A stretch of 64,000 bases of DNA, from NCBI RefSeq assembly GCF_036067295.1, contig NZ_CP107954.1, forward strand, positions 6,572,001-6,636,000. The letters run 5' to 3'. This document shows positions 16,208-25,761 of the stretch, one piece after another; positions within the stretch are counted from its first letter, which is position 1, and every line of letters begins with the position of its first letter. Position numbers and translations under genes: made by a program. The notes under the pieces are model-generated. The model worked only from the letters and a program-made list of their open reading frames with translations, searched no databases and was not told where the DNA came from. The stretch comes from Kribbella sp. NBC_00382. GTDB taxonomy: Bacteria; Actinomycetota; Actinomycetes; Propionibacteriales; Kribbellaceae.

Positions 16208-16831
16208 TCAAATCACCGGGCGCTGGGCGATCGCTTTCGGGCGGTCGTCGGACAGGACCCAGGCGGCGAAGATGCCGGCGATGCCGCCGCAGAGGTGGCC
16301 TTGCCAGGAGATGCCGTCTTGTGGGAGGAGGCTGCTGAGCAGGGCGCTGCCCCAGACGATGATGACGATCGCGCCGACCGCCACCTGGCCGAGGCGGCGG
16401 TTGAACAGCCCGCGGGCGATCAGGTACGCCGCATAACCGAAGACCAGCCCGCTCGCGCCGATCGTGATCGTGTGCGGCGGCGAGATCAGCCAGGTGCCGA
16501 GCCCGCTGAGCGTGGTCACGATCGCGGTCACCGCGAACAGCCGCATCGCGCCGCTGACCGCGATCAGCGCGCCGAGCGTGACGAGTGGCAGCGTGTTGGA
16601 GATCAGGTGCCCGAACCCCAGATGCAGGAACGGCGCGGTCAGGATGCCGAACAGCCCTTGCGGGTCGCGGGCGATGATCCCGTACTGATCGAGCCGGCCG
16701 TTCAGGGCGGTGTCGACGGTCTCACTCAGCCACATCAGCCCGACGAGCAGGACCAGCAGTTTGAGCCCGCTGCTGATCTTGGCGCCGTCGACGACACCGC
16801 GGGTGCGTCGCGCTGGGGTCGGGTAGCTCAT
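16208..16831 (-). CDS. Rhomboid-family intramembrane serine protease
   Basis: 207 aa with six predicted membrane spans. Catalytic serine S127 in TIGASGLVFGY (GxSG), base H179 in WQGHLCGGIAGIFAAW, and the loop H75-LIS-N79 that supplies the oxyanion contacts (HLISN). Cleaves transmembrane segments; physiological substrate unknown. The longer open frame upstream of the ATG lacks family similarity. An 18-bp palindrome lies 79 bases upstream. Confidence 0.92.
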   Translation of the reverse strand: MSYPTPARRTRGVVDGAKISSGLKLLVLLVGLMWLSETVDTALNGRLDQYGIIARDPQGLFGILTAPFLHLGFGHLISNTLPLVTLGALIAVSGAMRLFAVTAIVTTLSGLGTWLISPPHTITIGASGLVFGYAAYLIARGLFNRRLGQVAVGAIVIIVWGSALLSSLLPQDGISWQGHLCGGIAGIFAAWVLSDDRPKAIAQRPVI

Positions 16832-16909
16832 GCACCAACTCTGCCCGATCCGGCCAAACCAGAACGCCGTGGCGCGCGCCCGAAAAGCAAGACACGCCGA
16901 GCTGTACCG

Positions 16910-16927
16910 GTTGCAGGAACCTGCAAC
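16910..16927. promoter_or_regulatory. 18-bp palindrome between rhomboid and MFS exporter genes
   Basis: GTTGCAGG, AA, CCTGCAAC: perfect 8-bp arms with a 2-base centre in the 246-base divergent region. Its size fits a dimeric repressor site (TetR, MarR or LacI type). No regulator gene is adjacent, so the binding protein would act from elsewhere. Confidence 0.45.
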
Positions 16928-17077
16928 AACTGTCCGGGGTCTGGGCGTGGCGCTGCGTGATCGGACTCCCTCGGTCACACTGGTTGGCACGGTCCCGATA
17001 CGCGCCGTCACCAACGGTGGCCGGGGACCGTTCTGAGCCGCCCTGCACGACCCAGAATCCGGAGGGAACATCCCGCG

Positions 17078-18289
17078 ATGCCGATCGCTGTCTACATCCT
17101 GGGCCTGGCCATCTTCGCCCAGGGCACGTCCGAGTTGATGCTGGCCGGCCTGTTGCCGGAGATGGCGACCGACCTCGGCGTGTCCATCCCGGATGCGGGC
17201 CTGCTGATCTCGGCGTTCGCGGTCGGCATGCTGATCGGCGCACCGGTCCTCGCGGTGGTCACCTTGCGCTGGTCCAGGCGTACGGCGTTGCTGGTCTTCC
17301 TCGCCGTGTTCGCGCTGAGCCACGTCGCTGGCGCCCTCACCCCGAACTACGAGTTCCTGCTCATCACCCGGGTGATCGGCGCTTTCGTGTACGCCGGTTT
17401 CTGGGCCGTCGCCGCGGTGACAGCGGTCGGGCTCGTCCCGGTGACGTCGCGCGCCCGGGCGATGAGCGTCGTCACCGGCGGCCTCACGATCGCCACCATC
17501 GTCGGCCTGCCGGCGGGCACCATCATCGGTCAGCACTTCGGCTGGCGGGCCGCGTTCTGGACCGTCGCGATCATGTCGGTCTGCGCGATGGCGGGCATCC
17601 TGGCCACCATCCCGCTCGGCCGGCCCGACCCCAGCCGCACCCCACAGATCTCGACCGAGCTACGCGCGATGGTGAATCCGCGCCTGTGGCTGTCCTACGC
17701 CACCACCGCGCTGGTCACCGCCGCGATCCTGGTGGTCTTCAGCTACCTCGCTCCCCTGCTCACCGACACGGCCGGCCTGCATCCCAGCGCCGTACCGGCC
17801 GTGCTCGCCCTGTACGGCGTGGGCTCGCTGATCGGCATCACGATCGGCGGCCGGTACTCCGATGCGCTGCCCTTCCGCACGCTCGCGGTCGGGATCAGCG
17901 GACTGTGCGTGATGTCGACCGTGCTCGCGGTCTGGGCAGGGACCCCGGCGATCGCGATCGCGGCGATCTTCCTGCTCGGCGGCTTCGGGTTCGCGGTGAA
18001 CCCGGCCCTGAACGCTCGGGTGTTCAGCCTTTCCGGTGACGCGCCGACGCTGGCGACCGCGGTCAACTTCTCGTCGTTCAACGTCGGCATCACGATCGGC
18101 CCGTGGATCGGTGGTGTGGCGATCGACGCGGGCGCCGGCTACCAGACGCTCGGCTGGCTCGCGGTCGCGCTGGGCCTGGCCGGGCTCGGCACCGTCGCAC
18201 TCGCCGCGCTGCTGCCGCTCCACCCGGTCGAGCACCCCCGTCCGGTGAACACCAGGGTGGTGCCCACCGGACGAAGGACCCCGATCTAG
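17078..18289 (+). CDS. MFS drug exporter, Cmx/CmrA-like
   Basis: 403 aa, GGAGGGAA upstream, 12 predicted membrane spans. The N-terminus (IAVYILGLAIFAQGTSELML, then PDAGLLISAFAVGMLIGAPVLA) follows the pattern of actinobacterial chloramphenicol exporters Cmx/CmrA and of DHA1-family arabinose/drug efflux proteins. WRAAFWTVA at the end of span 5 region is the usual proton-antiport signature. Whether it confers resistance cannot be read from sequence. Overlaps the convergent permease gene by 4 bases. Confidence 0.88.
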   Translation: MPIAVYILGLAIFAQGTSELMLAGLLPEMATDLGVSIPDAGLLISAFAVGMLIGAPVLAVVTLRWSRRTALLVFLAVFALSHVAGALTPNYEFLLITRVIGAFVYAGFWAVAAVTAVGLVPVTSRARAMSVVTGGLTIATIVGLPAGTIIGQHFGWRAAFWTVAIMSVCAMAGILATIPLGRPDPSRTPQISTELRAMVNPRLWLSYATTALVTAAILVVFSYLAPLLTDTAGLHPSAVPAVLALYGVGSLIGITIGGRYSDALPFRTLAVGISGLCVMSTVLAVWAGTPAIAIAAIFLLGGFGFAVNPALNARVFSLSGDAPTLATAVNFSSFNVGITIGPWIGGVAIDAGAGYQTLGWLAVALGLAGLGTVALAALLPLHPVEHPRPVNTRVVPTGRRTPI

Positions 18290-19698
18290 TTGACGGGCCC
18301 GCTCGGGTCGAGGTGGCTCGGGTCGAAGTCGGACTTGCGCTTGAACACGTACTTGTTCAGCAGCCAGGTGATCGCCCACAGTCCGATGCCGACGATCATC
18401 AGGTAGCCGGCGATCTTGTAGTCGGCCTTGGCCCGGCCGGACAGCGGGCTGGCCAGGTAGATGCACAGGATGAAACCGAGCACCGGCAGCGCTGTCGGCG
18501 CGTGGAAGTGCTTGTGCTCGACCCGGTCGCGCCGCAGGACCAGAACGGCGACGTTGACGACGGCGAACACGCACAGCAGCAGGAGCGCGGTCGTACCGCC
18601 GAGCGCGGTCAGGTCGGCGTACCCGATCAGGAAGAACGCGAGGAGGGTGGTGAACAGGATCGCCACCCACGGCGTCCGGCGCTTGTGCAGGACCCGGCCG
18701 AGCGGGCCGGGCAGGACCTTCTCGTGGGACATGCCGTAGAGCAGCCGGCTGGCCATCAGCATGTTGATCAGCGCCGAGTTAGCCACCGCGAACATCGTGA
18801 TCCAGGCGAAGATCTGCAGCGGGAAGCCCGGAGCGCCGGCCTGGATCACCTTCAGCAACGGCGTGGCGCCCTTGTTCAGCTCGTCCGGAGAGACCAGCGC
18901 CACCGCGGAGATCGCGACCAGCACATAGATCACGCCGGTGATGCTGAGCCCGATCAGCATGATCTTGGGGAAGATCTTGACCGGGTCCTTGGTCTCCTCG
19001 GCCATGTTCACCGAGTCCTCGAAGCCGACCATCGCGAAGAACGCCAGCGCCGTCGCCGCGGTGACCGCGCTGAACGGCGACTCGCCGGACGGCGTGTTGA
19101 AGTCCGTCAGCCGCGAGGTGTCGCCGTCACCGCTGGCCAGCGCCCACGCGCCGATCCCGATCACGATCAGCAGACCGGACAGCTCCACGAGCGTCAGTAC
19201 GACGTTCGCTTTGACGCTCTCGCCGACACCGCGCAGGTTGACCAGCGCGATCAGCGCCATGAACGACAGCGCGGTGATCATCAGGATCGAGCCGTGCGAG
19301 GAGTCGATCTTGACGGCCTTGAAGAAGTTCTCCGAGAACGCCTTGGAGGCGCTCGAGGCCGAGGTCAGCCCTGAGCACATCACCGCGAAGGTGAGCAGGA
19401 AGGTGAGGAAGTGGATGCCGAACGCCTTGTGCGTGTAGACCGCGGCGCCGCCGGCCTTCGGGTACTTCGTGACGAGCTCGAGGTAGCTCGTCGCGGTCAG
19501 CATCGCGACGATGAACGCGCACAGGAACGGCAGCCAGACGGCGCCGCCGACCTCGCCGGCCACCTTGCCGGTCAGCGCGTAGACGCCGGTGCCGAGGATG
19601 TCGCCGACCACGAACAGCAGCAGCAGTCCGGGCCCCATCACCCGCTTCAGCTCGGGGCGGTCCTCGGTCGCGGTGGATGCACTCGCGCTCTCGCTCAT
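18286..19698 (-). CDS. APC-superfamily amino acid permease
   Basis: 470 aa from ATG 19698 (GGGAGG upstream). About 12 spans; span 1 carries the substrate-binding helix break GDILGTGVYALTG, and FFAMVGFEDSVNMAEETKDP in span 6 is the second conserved break with the E-E-T-K-P tail of the APC family. Likely imports an amino acid or amine by cation symport; substrate unassigned. A longer open frame exists upstream but lacks membrane character. Confidence 0.9.
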   Translation of the reverse strand: MSESASASTATEDRPELKRVMGPGLLLLFVVGDILGTGVYALTGKVAGEVGGAVWLPFLCAFIVAMLTATSYLELVTKYPKAGGAAVYTHKAFGIHFLTFLLTFAVMCSGLTSASSASKAFSENFFKAVKIDSSHGSILMITALSFMALIALVNLRGVGESVKANVVLTLVELSGLLIVIGIGAWALASGDGDTSRLTDFNTPSGESPFSAVTAATALAFFAMVGFEDSVNMAEETKDPVKIFPKIMLIGLSITGVIYVLVAISAVALVSPDELNKGATPLLKVIQAGAPGFPLQIFAWITMFAVANSALINMLMASRLLYGMSHEKVLPGPLGRVLHKRRTPWVAILFTTLLAFFLIGYADLTALGGTTALLLLCVFAVVNVAVLVLRRDRVEHKHFHAPTALPVLGFILCIYLASPLSGRAKADYKIAGYLMIVGIGLWAITWLLNKYVFKRKSDFDPSHLDPSGPVN

Positions 19699-19901
19699 CC
19701 TGCCTCCCAGGTCTTTGGATATCGGATCATCGTCCCATCGGACGGCGGTATACGCCTGCCGAACCGTCACGGTGTGCTCGTCAATGGTTGACCAGGAGTA
19801 GCCGAAAACGGTGGAATGTGACGATCGGAGCAAAACGCTCGCGCTGATGTCCGGGCTGAGTGAGGATGGGCGCCGCCCTTGCGCAATCGTCAGGAGGTCG
19901 T

Positions 19902-20573
19902 GTGCCCGAAACCGTCGAGGTTGATCCATCGGACGAGTCGGAGAACCTGGTCGAGGTGATCGTCGGGCAGCAGGCGATCGCCGACCGGTTCGCCCAGCTG
20001 CTGAACGAGACGCAGGAACGGCTCCTGGTACTGGACCGGCCGCCCTACGCGGCGGAGACCGAGAAGTCGGACAGCCGGGTGCGCGGACTGCTCCGCGAGG
20101 GGGTCAAGGTCCGCGGGATCTACTCCCCCGACTCCCTCGACGTACCGGGCGGGGTCGACGAGGCGTACAGCGCGGCCGACGCCGGTGAGACGTCGCGGGT
20201 GCATCCGCAGGTACCGATGAAGCTGGCCGTGTTCGACAACACGGCCGCGCTGCTGTCGTTGTCCGTCGGCCAGCTCGTCGACAGCGCGCTCGTCGTCCAT
20301 CCCTGCGCCCTGCTCGACGCGTTGATCGAGATGTTCTCGCTGTTGTGGGAGCAGGCGGTACCGGTGGTGCCGGCCAAATTGGATCCGCTCGACGCGCGGC
20401 TGATGACGCTGCTCGCAGCCGGGTTCAAGGACGACGCGATCGCGCGGCACCTCTCGCTGAGCAGCCGCACGGTCGGCCGCCGGGTAGCAGACCTGATGGA
20501 GACGCTCGGCTCCCGGACACGCTTCCAGGCCGGCGTCCATGCCCAGCGACGCCGGCTACTGGAAGGTGCCTGA
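19902..20573 (+). CDS. LuxR-type HTH regulator with TrmB/PLD-like sensor region
   Basis: 223 aa from GTG 19902, preceded by CAGGAGG; an earlier in-frame ATG lacks such a site. Residues about 20-155 resemble the phospholipase-D-like sensor of TrmB-type regulators (QAIADRFAQLLNETQERLLVLDRPPY, then VKVRGIYSPDSLD). Residues about 165-223 are a LuxR DNA-binding domain (DARLMTLLAAGFKDDAIARHLSLSSRTVGRRV). Actinomycetes have many such orphans, often beside specialised-metabolism genes; the target here is unknown. Confidence 0.88.
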   Translation: MPETVEVDPSDESENLVEVIVGQQAIADRFAQLLNETQERLLVLDRPPYAAETEKSDSRVRGLLREGVKVRGIYSPDSLDVPGGVDEAYSAADAGETSRVHPQVPMKLAVFDNTAALLSLSVGQLVDSALVVHPCALLDALIEMFSLLWEQAVPVVPAKLDPLDARLMTLLAAGFKDDAIARHLSLSSRTVGRRVADLMETLGSRTRFQAGVHAQRRRLLEGA

Positions 20574-20576
20574 GCT

Positions 20577-21206
20577 TTAGCAGGCGCTGAGCATCTGCTG
20601 CAGGGCGGTCTTCTCGGCCGACTGCAGCGACAAGCCGTAGGTGTACTTCACCCAGATCCACTCACGCGCGTAGATGCAGTGCACCGAGGCGTTGGTCGGC
20701 TGCCACGACGCCGGGTCGCTGTCACCCTTCGAGCGGTTGCTCGACGCCGAGACCGCGATCAGCTGCGCGATCGTCAGGTTGTTGGCGAACTCCTCGCGTC
20801 TGGCAGTGGTCCAGGTGCTCGCGCCGGACTTCCAGGCCTCGGCCAGCGGCACGATGTGGTCGATGTCCACCCCCGAGGAGGTGGTGACGTACGTGGCGTC
20901 GTACACGCTGTACCACTTGCCGGCCGTCGGTTGGCAGCTGCTGTCGACGGTGACGCCGGTGCCGTCCCGCTTGAGCACCATCTCCCGGGTGTCGCAGGTC
21001 CCCGAGACGGTGTGCCAGTGGGGGAACTTGTCCCGGCTGTAGCCGGTCGTGCTGCCTTCCGCCTTCACGGTCAGCGAGTTGAGCTGGGTCTGCGCCGTAC
21101 TGGCCGCGGGCGGGGTCGGTGGATAGGCGAGTGCTGGTTGGGTACCGACGATCCAGGCTGTCGTCGCAGCGACAACGCTGATCGAGCATGCGAGTAGACG
21201 ACGCAT
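20577..21206 (-). CDS. Secreted HNH-type nuclease (DUF1524/GmrSD-like)
   Basis: 209 aa, GGAGG upstream of ATG 21206. A signal peptide ends at about residue 27 (TQPALA). D-IDHIVPLAEAWKSGA around H117 is the nuclease beta-beta-alpha metal motif, followed by NLTIAQLIAVSASSNRSKGDSDPASW, the usual partner asparagines. Two cysteine pairs suggest disulphides outside the cell. Exported HNH proteins of this kind are common in actinomycetes and probably digest extracellular DNA. Confidence 0.92.
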   Translation of the reverse strand: MRRLLACSISVVAATTAWIVGTQPALAYPPTPPAASTAQTQLNSLTVKAEGSTTGYSRDKFPHWHTVSGTCDTREMVLKRDGTGVTVDSSCQPTAGKWYSVYDATYVTTSSGVDIDHIVPLAEAWKSGASTWTTARREEFANNLTIAQLIAVSASSNRSKGDSDPASWQPTNASVHCIYAREWIWVKYTYGLSLQSAEKTALQQMLSAC

Positions 21207-21324
21207 CTTCAGGCCTCCGAGGTTGGGCGGTGACTTCTTCGGCCCCCCTGACGAACTGCGCTGCCTCAACCTTCCCCGCCGGTACGTAAGGGAAAACTAC
21301 TTACCGGTTAATGCCTGATGACGG

Positions 21325-22089
21325 TTAGTCGTGCTCCACCACGGTCAGTGTCCACGCGGGACCGGTCCGGTCGAGCTCGGCGTTCCATCGGTCGGAGATC
21401 AGCTTGTGCAGGGCCTTCGGCGTACCGGGGTCCTTGCCCGACTCCAGCAGATGACGAGCGACCAGGCCGCGAGTGTGCTTCGCGTTGTGCGAGACGACCG
21501 AGCGGACTCCCCCGCGCTCCCGCACGACGGAGACCGACACCCACTTGGCCGCCTGCTCACCGACCGGCCTCCACGCGGCGGCGTACGTCGACGAACGGCA
21601 GTCGACGATCACCGAGTTGCCCGCGACCGCCTCGAGCGTCGCGGCCAGCGGATCACGCCACACCGTCGCGAGCGGCCCGAGCCCCGGCAGCGTCGTACCC
21701 ATCGACAGCCGGTACGCCGGTACGCGGTCGGCCATCCGCAGCGCACCCCACGCCGCCGACATCACCAGCAACCGGGTGTTGGCCCGCCGCTTGGTGCCCG
21801 GCGACAACGTCGAGTAGCCCAGAGCGTCGTACAGGACCCCCGAGTACAGCTCGGACACCGGCACCGACGGCTCGGAACGCCACCGGGTGTTCCGCTCGAC
21901 CTCGTTGGTCAACGAGGCCCCGACATTCAGTACGCCGTACGCGTCCGGCGTCGAACTCACCTTGGCCAGCGACTCCAGCACGGTCTCGCGGACGCCGTTG
22001 AGCTCAGGGAACGACAGCGAGGGCAGGTCGACCGCGTTGCCGCGCGAGCGGCCGGACTTGCCCTCGGACGGAGGAAGCAGGATGAGCAT
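21325..22089 (-). CDS. yaaA: YaaA-family (UPF0246) peroxide-stress protein
   Basis: 254 aa starting MLILLPPSEGKSG, the family's fixed N-terminus. Further conserved blocks: LYSGVLYDALGYSTL, LLVMSAAWGALRMADRVPAYRLSM and VVDCRSSTYAAAWRP. E. coli YaaA binds DNA and lowers intracellular iron during peroxide stress; the actinobacterial role is inferred. Its ATG overlaps the stop of the aldo/keto reductase by one base (TGATG), so the two are co-translated. Confidence 0.92.
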   Translation of the reverse strand: MLILLPPSEGKSGRSRGNAVDLPSLSFPELNGVRETVLESLAKVSSTPDAYGVLNVGASLTNEVERNTRWRSEPSVPVSELYSGVLYDALGYSTLSPGTKRRANTRLLVMSAAWGALRMADRVPAYRLSMGTTLPGLGPLATVWRDPLAATLEAVAGNSVIVDCRSSTYAAAWRPVGEQAAKWVSVSVVRERGGVRSVVSHNAKHTRGLVARHLLESGKDPGTPKALHKLISDRWNAELDRTGPAWTLTVVEHD

Positions 22090-23033
22090 CAGGTCAGCTC
22101 GTCCAGGGTCGCCAGGTCCTCGAAGGTCGGCTCCCACAGGCCGGCCGCGACGTTCTGCTCGATCTGCTCGGGCTTGGTGGCTCCGGCGATCACCGAGGAC
22201 ACGGTCGGCTGCGCCGCGAGCCCACCGATGGCGACGTCCAGCAGCGTGAGGTCGCGCTCGGCAGCGAACGTCTCGAGCGCCTCGATCTTGTCGAAGTCGG
22301 CGCGCGCCAGCCGCTCGGGCATCTTCGCCAAGCGGGTGCCTTCCGGAGCTTCCTGACCGCGCTTGTACTTGCCCGTCAGCAGGCCCGAGGCGAGCGGGAA
22401 GAACGGCAGCACGCCGATGCCGAGGTGCTCGCAGGCCGGGATCAGCTCGTCCTCGACCTCGCGCTCGAGCAGGTTGTACCGGTTCTGCGCGCTGATGAAG
22501 TGCTGCGAACTGTTCGTCCGGGCGGCCCAGTCCGCGTCGACCACCTGCCAGCCGGCGAACTGCGAGCTGCCCAGGTACCGAACCTTGCCCTCGGCAACCA
22601 GCTCGGAGAGCGCCGCCAGCGTCTCCTCGATCGGGGTGACCTCGTCCGGCACGTGCAGCTGGTAGAGGTCGATCCAGTCCGTGCCCAGCCGGCGCAGGCT
22701 CGCCTCGACCGCCTTGCGGATGTAGCGGCGGGAACCGCGCACACCCCAGTCCGGCCCGTTCTCGCCCTTCATGTCGCCGCCGAACTTGGTGGCGATGACG
22801 ACATCGTCGCGACGCGCGCCGAGTGCCTTGCCGAGGATCTCCTCGCTCGACCCCTGCTCGCCGCGGTACACGTCGGCGGTGTCGAACAGGGTGATCCCCG
22901 CGTCCAGCGCGGCCCCGACCACAGCGCCGGCCTGGTCGGCGTCGATCCGGCCGCCGAAGTTGTTGCAGCCCAGGCCGACCACGCTCACGGTGAGGCCTGA
23001 GTCACCCAGCTGGCGATACTCCATCTCGGTCAT
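22089..23033 (-). CDS. Aldo/keto reductase
   Basis: 314 aa. TIM-barrel AKR with catalytic tetrad D (GITLFDTADVY), Y (same strand), K (VIATKFGG) and H (YQLHVPD). The last segment, GLAAQPTVSSVIAGATKPEQIEQNVAA, binds NADPH. Resembles YajO/Tas-type general reductases. ATG 23033 was chosen; ATG 23024 is possible, neither having a strong ribosome-binding site. Coupled to yaaA. Confidence 0.92.
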   Translation of the reverse strand: MTEMEYRQLGDSGLTVSVVGLGCNNFGGRIDADQAGAVVGAALDAGITLFDTADVYRGEQGSSEEILGKALGARRDDVVIATKFGGDMKGENGPDWGVRGSRRYIRKAVEASLRRLGTDWIDLYQLHVPDEVTPIEETLAALSELVAEGKVRYLGSSQFAGWQVVDADWAARTNSSQHFISAQNRYNLLEREVEDELIPACEHLGIGVLPFFPLASGLLTGKYKRGQEAPEGTRLAKMPERLARADFDKIEALETFAAERDLTLLDVAIGGLAAQPTVSSVIAGATKPEQIEQNVAAGLWEPTFEDLATLDELT

Positions 23034-23091
23034 GAGTGAACTGTATCGAGGCCACTGCCGGACGCTGGGATGACCGCATAGAGTGCACGGC

Positions 23092-25560
23092 ATGCCGAGT
23101 CTCACCGTCGCCGGCGCCCGTACCCGGGCCGCCGCGCTCTCCGTTCATTCGTACGACGTCGACCTCGACCTCACCCAGGGCGAGCGGACGTTCGGATCGA
23201 TCACCAGGATCGTCTTCTCGGCCGCCGAGCAGTCGAGCTGGGTCGACGTCAAACCCGACGAGCTGCTCGCGGTCACGCTGAACGGGACGCCCGTCGACGT
23301 GGCCGGCCTGGCCGACGGCCGGCTGGCGCTGACCGGGCTGCGCGCGGAGAACGAGCTCGTCGTGGTGGCGCGGATGCTGTACTCCAACGACGGCGAGGGC
23401 CTGCACCGCAGCGTCGACGCGGCCGACGGGCTGACCTACCTCTACGCGATGTCGTTCCTGGACGCCGCTCCGCGGTTCTTCGCCTGTTTCGACCAGCCGG
23501 ACCTCAAGGCGCCGTACCGGCTGAAGGTGACCGCGCCGCCGGAGTGGATCGTGCTCGGCAACGGCGCCGCGACCCAGGTGTCGCCGGGCCGGTGGGAGCT
23601 GGCGGAGACCAAGCCGCTGTCGACGTACTTCGTGACGCTGGTCGCCGGTCCGTACCACCAGATCCTCGGTGAGCACGACGGCATCCCACTCGGGCTGGTC
23701 TCCCGGCAGTCGCTGGCCGAGGCGCTCGACCGGGAGGCCGAGGACCTGTTCGAGGTGACCGGTCAGGCCTTCGACGAGTTCCACCGGCTGTTCGGGTACC
23801 GCTACCCGTTCGGCGAGTACCACCAGGCGTTCGTGCCCGAGTTCAACGCCGGCGCGATGGAGAACCCTGGGTGCGTGACGTTTCGCGACCAGATGGTGTT
23901 CCGGTCCGTGGTGACCGAGGGCGAGCGCAGCAACCGGGCCCGGACCGTCGTCCACGAGATGGCGCACCAGTGGTTCGGCGACACGGTGACGATGCAGTGG
24001 TGGAACGACCTGTGGCTGAACGAGTCGTTCGCGGAGTACATGGCCCACCGGGTGTCGACCGCCGCGACGCGGTACACGGACAACTGGATCGACTTCGCGT
24101 TCATCCGCAAGTGGTGGGGCCAGCAGGCCGACCAGCGGGCGTCGACCCACCCGGTCGCCGCCGACGCGGTCAAGGACGCGCTCGCCTCGCTCGACGACTT
24201 CGACGGCATCTCGTACGCCAAGGGCGCGGCGGTGCTGAAGCAGCTCAACGCCTACCTCGGCGACGAGGTCTTCCTGAACGGCGTCAAGGCGCACATCAAC
24301 GCGAACGAGTTCGGCAACGCGACCTTCGCCGACCTGGTCGCGAAGTGGACCGAGGCCGGCGCGGTCGGCCTGGAGGCGTGGGCGCAGAACTGGCTCCGGA
24401 CGCCGGGCATGGACACGATCACCGCCGAGCGCACGGCCACCGGCATCAAGCTGCACCGCAAGGCGCCGGCCGCGCACCCCGCTGACCGGCCGCATCAGCT
24501 GACCATCGGCGGGTACGACGAGAACGGCCGCGGCATCTCCGTACCGGTCCTGCTCGACGCCGACGAGGTCGAGGTCGAGCTGGACCCGGCGATCGCGGTC
24601 GTCGTGCCCGACGCGGCCGACGACACTTGGGCGAAGATCCGGTTCGACGCGCAGAGCCTTGGCAAGCTGTCGGCGGTGATGCCGAAGATCGAGGACGGCG
24701 TGACCCGCGCGGTCATCCTGAACAGCCTCCGCGACTCGACCGCCGACGCCGAGCTCGACCCGCGGCTCGGCTTCGACGTCGTGCTCGCCGCGCTGCCGGC
24801 CGAGACCAACGACATCGCGTTCAGCACGATGGCCAACTGGGCGAACGCGATGCTCGGCCGGTACCTCCCGGTCGAGCCGTACCGCGCGCGGCTGGCGGCG
24901 GTACTGACCGAGCGCCTTCAGTCCGTACCGTCCGGGAGCAGCCTGCAACTCGCCGTCGCGCGTCGCGTGGTCGCGGTCACCGACGACGTCGAGCTGCTCA
25001 CTGGGTGGCTCGCGGGCACCGGCGTACCGGAGGGGCTGGCCGTCGACGCCGACCTGCGCTGGGTGATCACCCTGCAGCTGGCCAGGCTCGGAGCTGTCGA
25101 CGACGCCGGGATCGACGCCGAACTGGCGCGCGATGCGTCGTCGGAAGGAATCGTGCACGCGACCCGGTGCCGCGCCGCCCTGCCGACGGCCGAGGCGAAG
25201 GAACGGGCCTGGGCGCAGATCAGCACCGACGCGGAGATCGCCAACTACGAGCTGTACGCCGCGTGCGAGGGGTTCTGGCACAACTCCCAGACCGAGCTCA
25301 CGGCGCCGTACGTCGACCGGTACTTCGCGGAGATCGCGGGCACCGAGAAGCTGCGGTCAGGCTGGGTGGTGGCCCAGACCGCGACGCTGGCGTTCCCGGT
25401 CTATGCGATCGACGAACGGGTCACTGGGCTGGCTGCCGGGCTGGTCGCCGACGAGGACGTCCCGGCCGGAATCCGGCGGGCCGTCGGAGATCGTCACGAC
25501 GACCTGCTGCGCACGCTCGCGGTGCGCGCGGCGTACCCGCTGGACCGGCCGGTGAACTGA
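23092..25560 (+). CDS. pepN: Aminopeptidase N (M1 metallopeptidase)
   Basis: 822 aa from ATG 23092 (GTG 23083 also possible). Exopeptidase signature GAMEN at 254-258; zinc site H288-EMA-H292 with E311 in WLNESFAEYM. N-terminal beta domain (1-190), catalytic thermolysin-like domain (190-450) and a C-terminal helical ERAP1-like domain match PepN of Streptomyces, cytoplasmic and involved in the last steps of peptide breakdown. A very long antisense open frame is only a GC-rich shadow. Confidence 0.96.
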   Translation: MPSLTVAGARTRAAALSVHSYDVDLDLTQGERTFGSITRIVFSAAEQSSWVDVKPDELLAVTLNGTPVDVAGLADGRLALTGLRAENELVVVARMLYSNDGEGLHRSVDAADGLTYLYAMSFLDAAPRFFACFDQPDLKAPYRLKVTAPPEWIVLGNGAATQVSPGRWELAETKPLSTYFVTLVAGPYHQILGEHDGIPLGLVSRQSLAEALDREAEDLFEVTGQAFDEFHRLFGYRYPFGEYHQAFVPEFNAGAMENPGCVTFRDQMVFRSVVTEGERSNRARTVVHEMAHQWFGDTVTMQWWNDLWLNESFAEYMAHRVSTAATRYTDNWIDFAFIRKWWGQQADQRASTHPVAADAVKDALASLDDFDGISYAKGAAVLKQLNAYLGDEVFLNGVKAHINANEFGNATFADLVAKWTEAGAVGLEAWAQNWLRTPGMDTITAERTATGIKLHRKAPAAHPADRPHQLTIGGYDENGRGISVPVLLDADEVEVELDPAIAVVVPDAADDTWAKIRFDAQSLGKLSAVMPKIEDGVTRAVILNSLRDSTADAELDPRLGFDVVLAALPAETNDIAFSTMANWANAMLGRYLPVEPYRARLAAVLTERLQSVPSGSSLQLAVARRVVAVTDDVELLTGWLAGTGVPEGLAVDADLRWVITLQLARLGAVDDAGIDAELARDASSEGIVHATRCRAALPTAEAKERAWAQISTDAEIANYELYAACEGFWHNSQTELTAPYVDRYFAEIAGTEKLRSGWVVAQTATLAFPVYAIDERVTGLAAGLVADEDVPAGIRRAVGDRHDDLLRTLAVRAAYPLDRPVN

Positions 25561-25598
25561 TCGGTTTCCGTCACCTCGGTGTCGTGATCACTCGCCGT

Positions 25599-25664
25599 TG
25601 TGACTAGTGTGACTGATGTGACGACAAGGACCCTCCTGAGCAGGCAGAATGGGGTTTTGTGACG
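25599..25664. repeat. TGTGAC direct repeats upstream of sepH
   Basis: Three head-to-tail 9-bp units, TGTGACTAG, TGTGACTGA and TGTGACGAC (25599-25625), plus a fourth TGTGACG at 25658-25664. They lie 98-163 bases before the sepH start in a 201-base gap. Regular 9-base phasing suggests repeated monomer binding; no regulator is identified. Confidence 0.5.
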
Positions 25665-25761
25665 CAACCTCCACACTGATCGGCGGGCACGGCGCGCCGG
25701 TCTTGGTCGAGGCGCAGGTATCGGGAGAGACTGTTCAGAACCGCACAGGAGAACATAGGCA

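Noticed and set aside
23002..25281. Long open frame (about 760 codons) on the - strand opposite pepN
   Set aside because: Composition is typical of antisense GC-rich frames; pepN shows all catalytic motifs.
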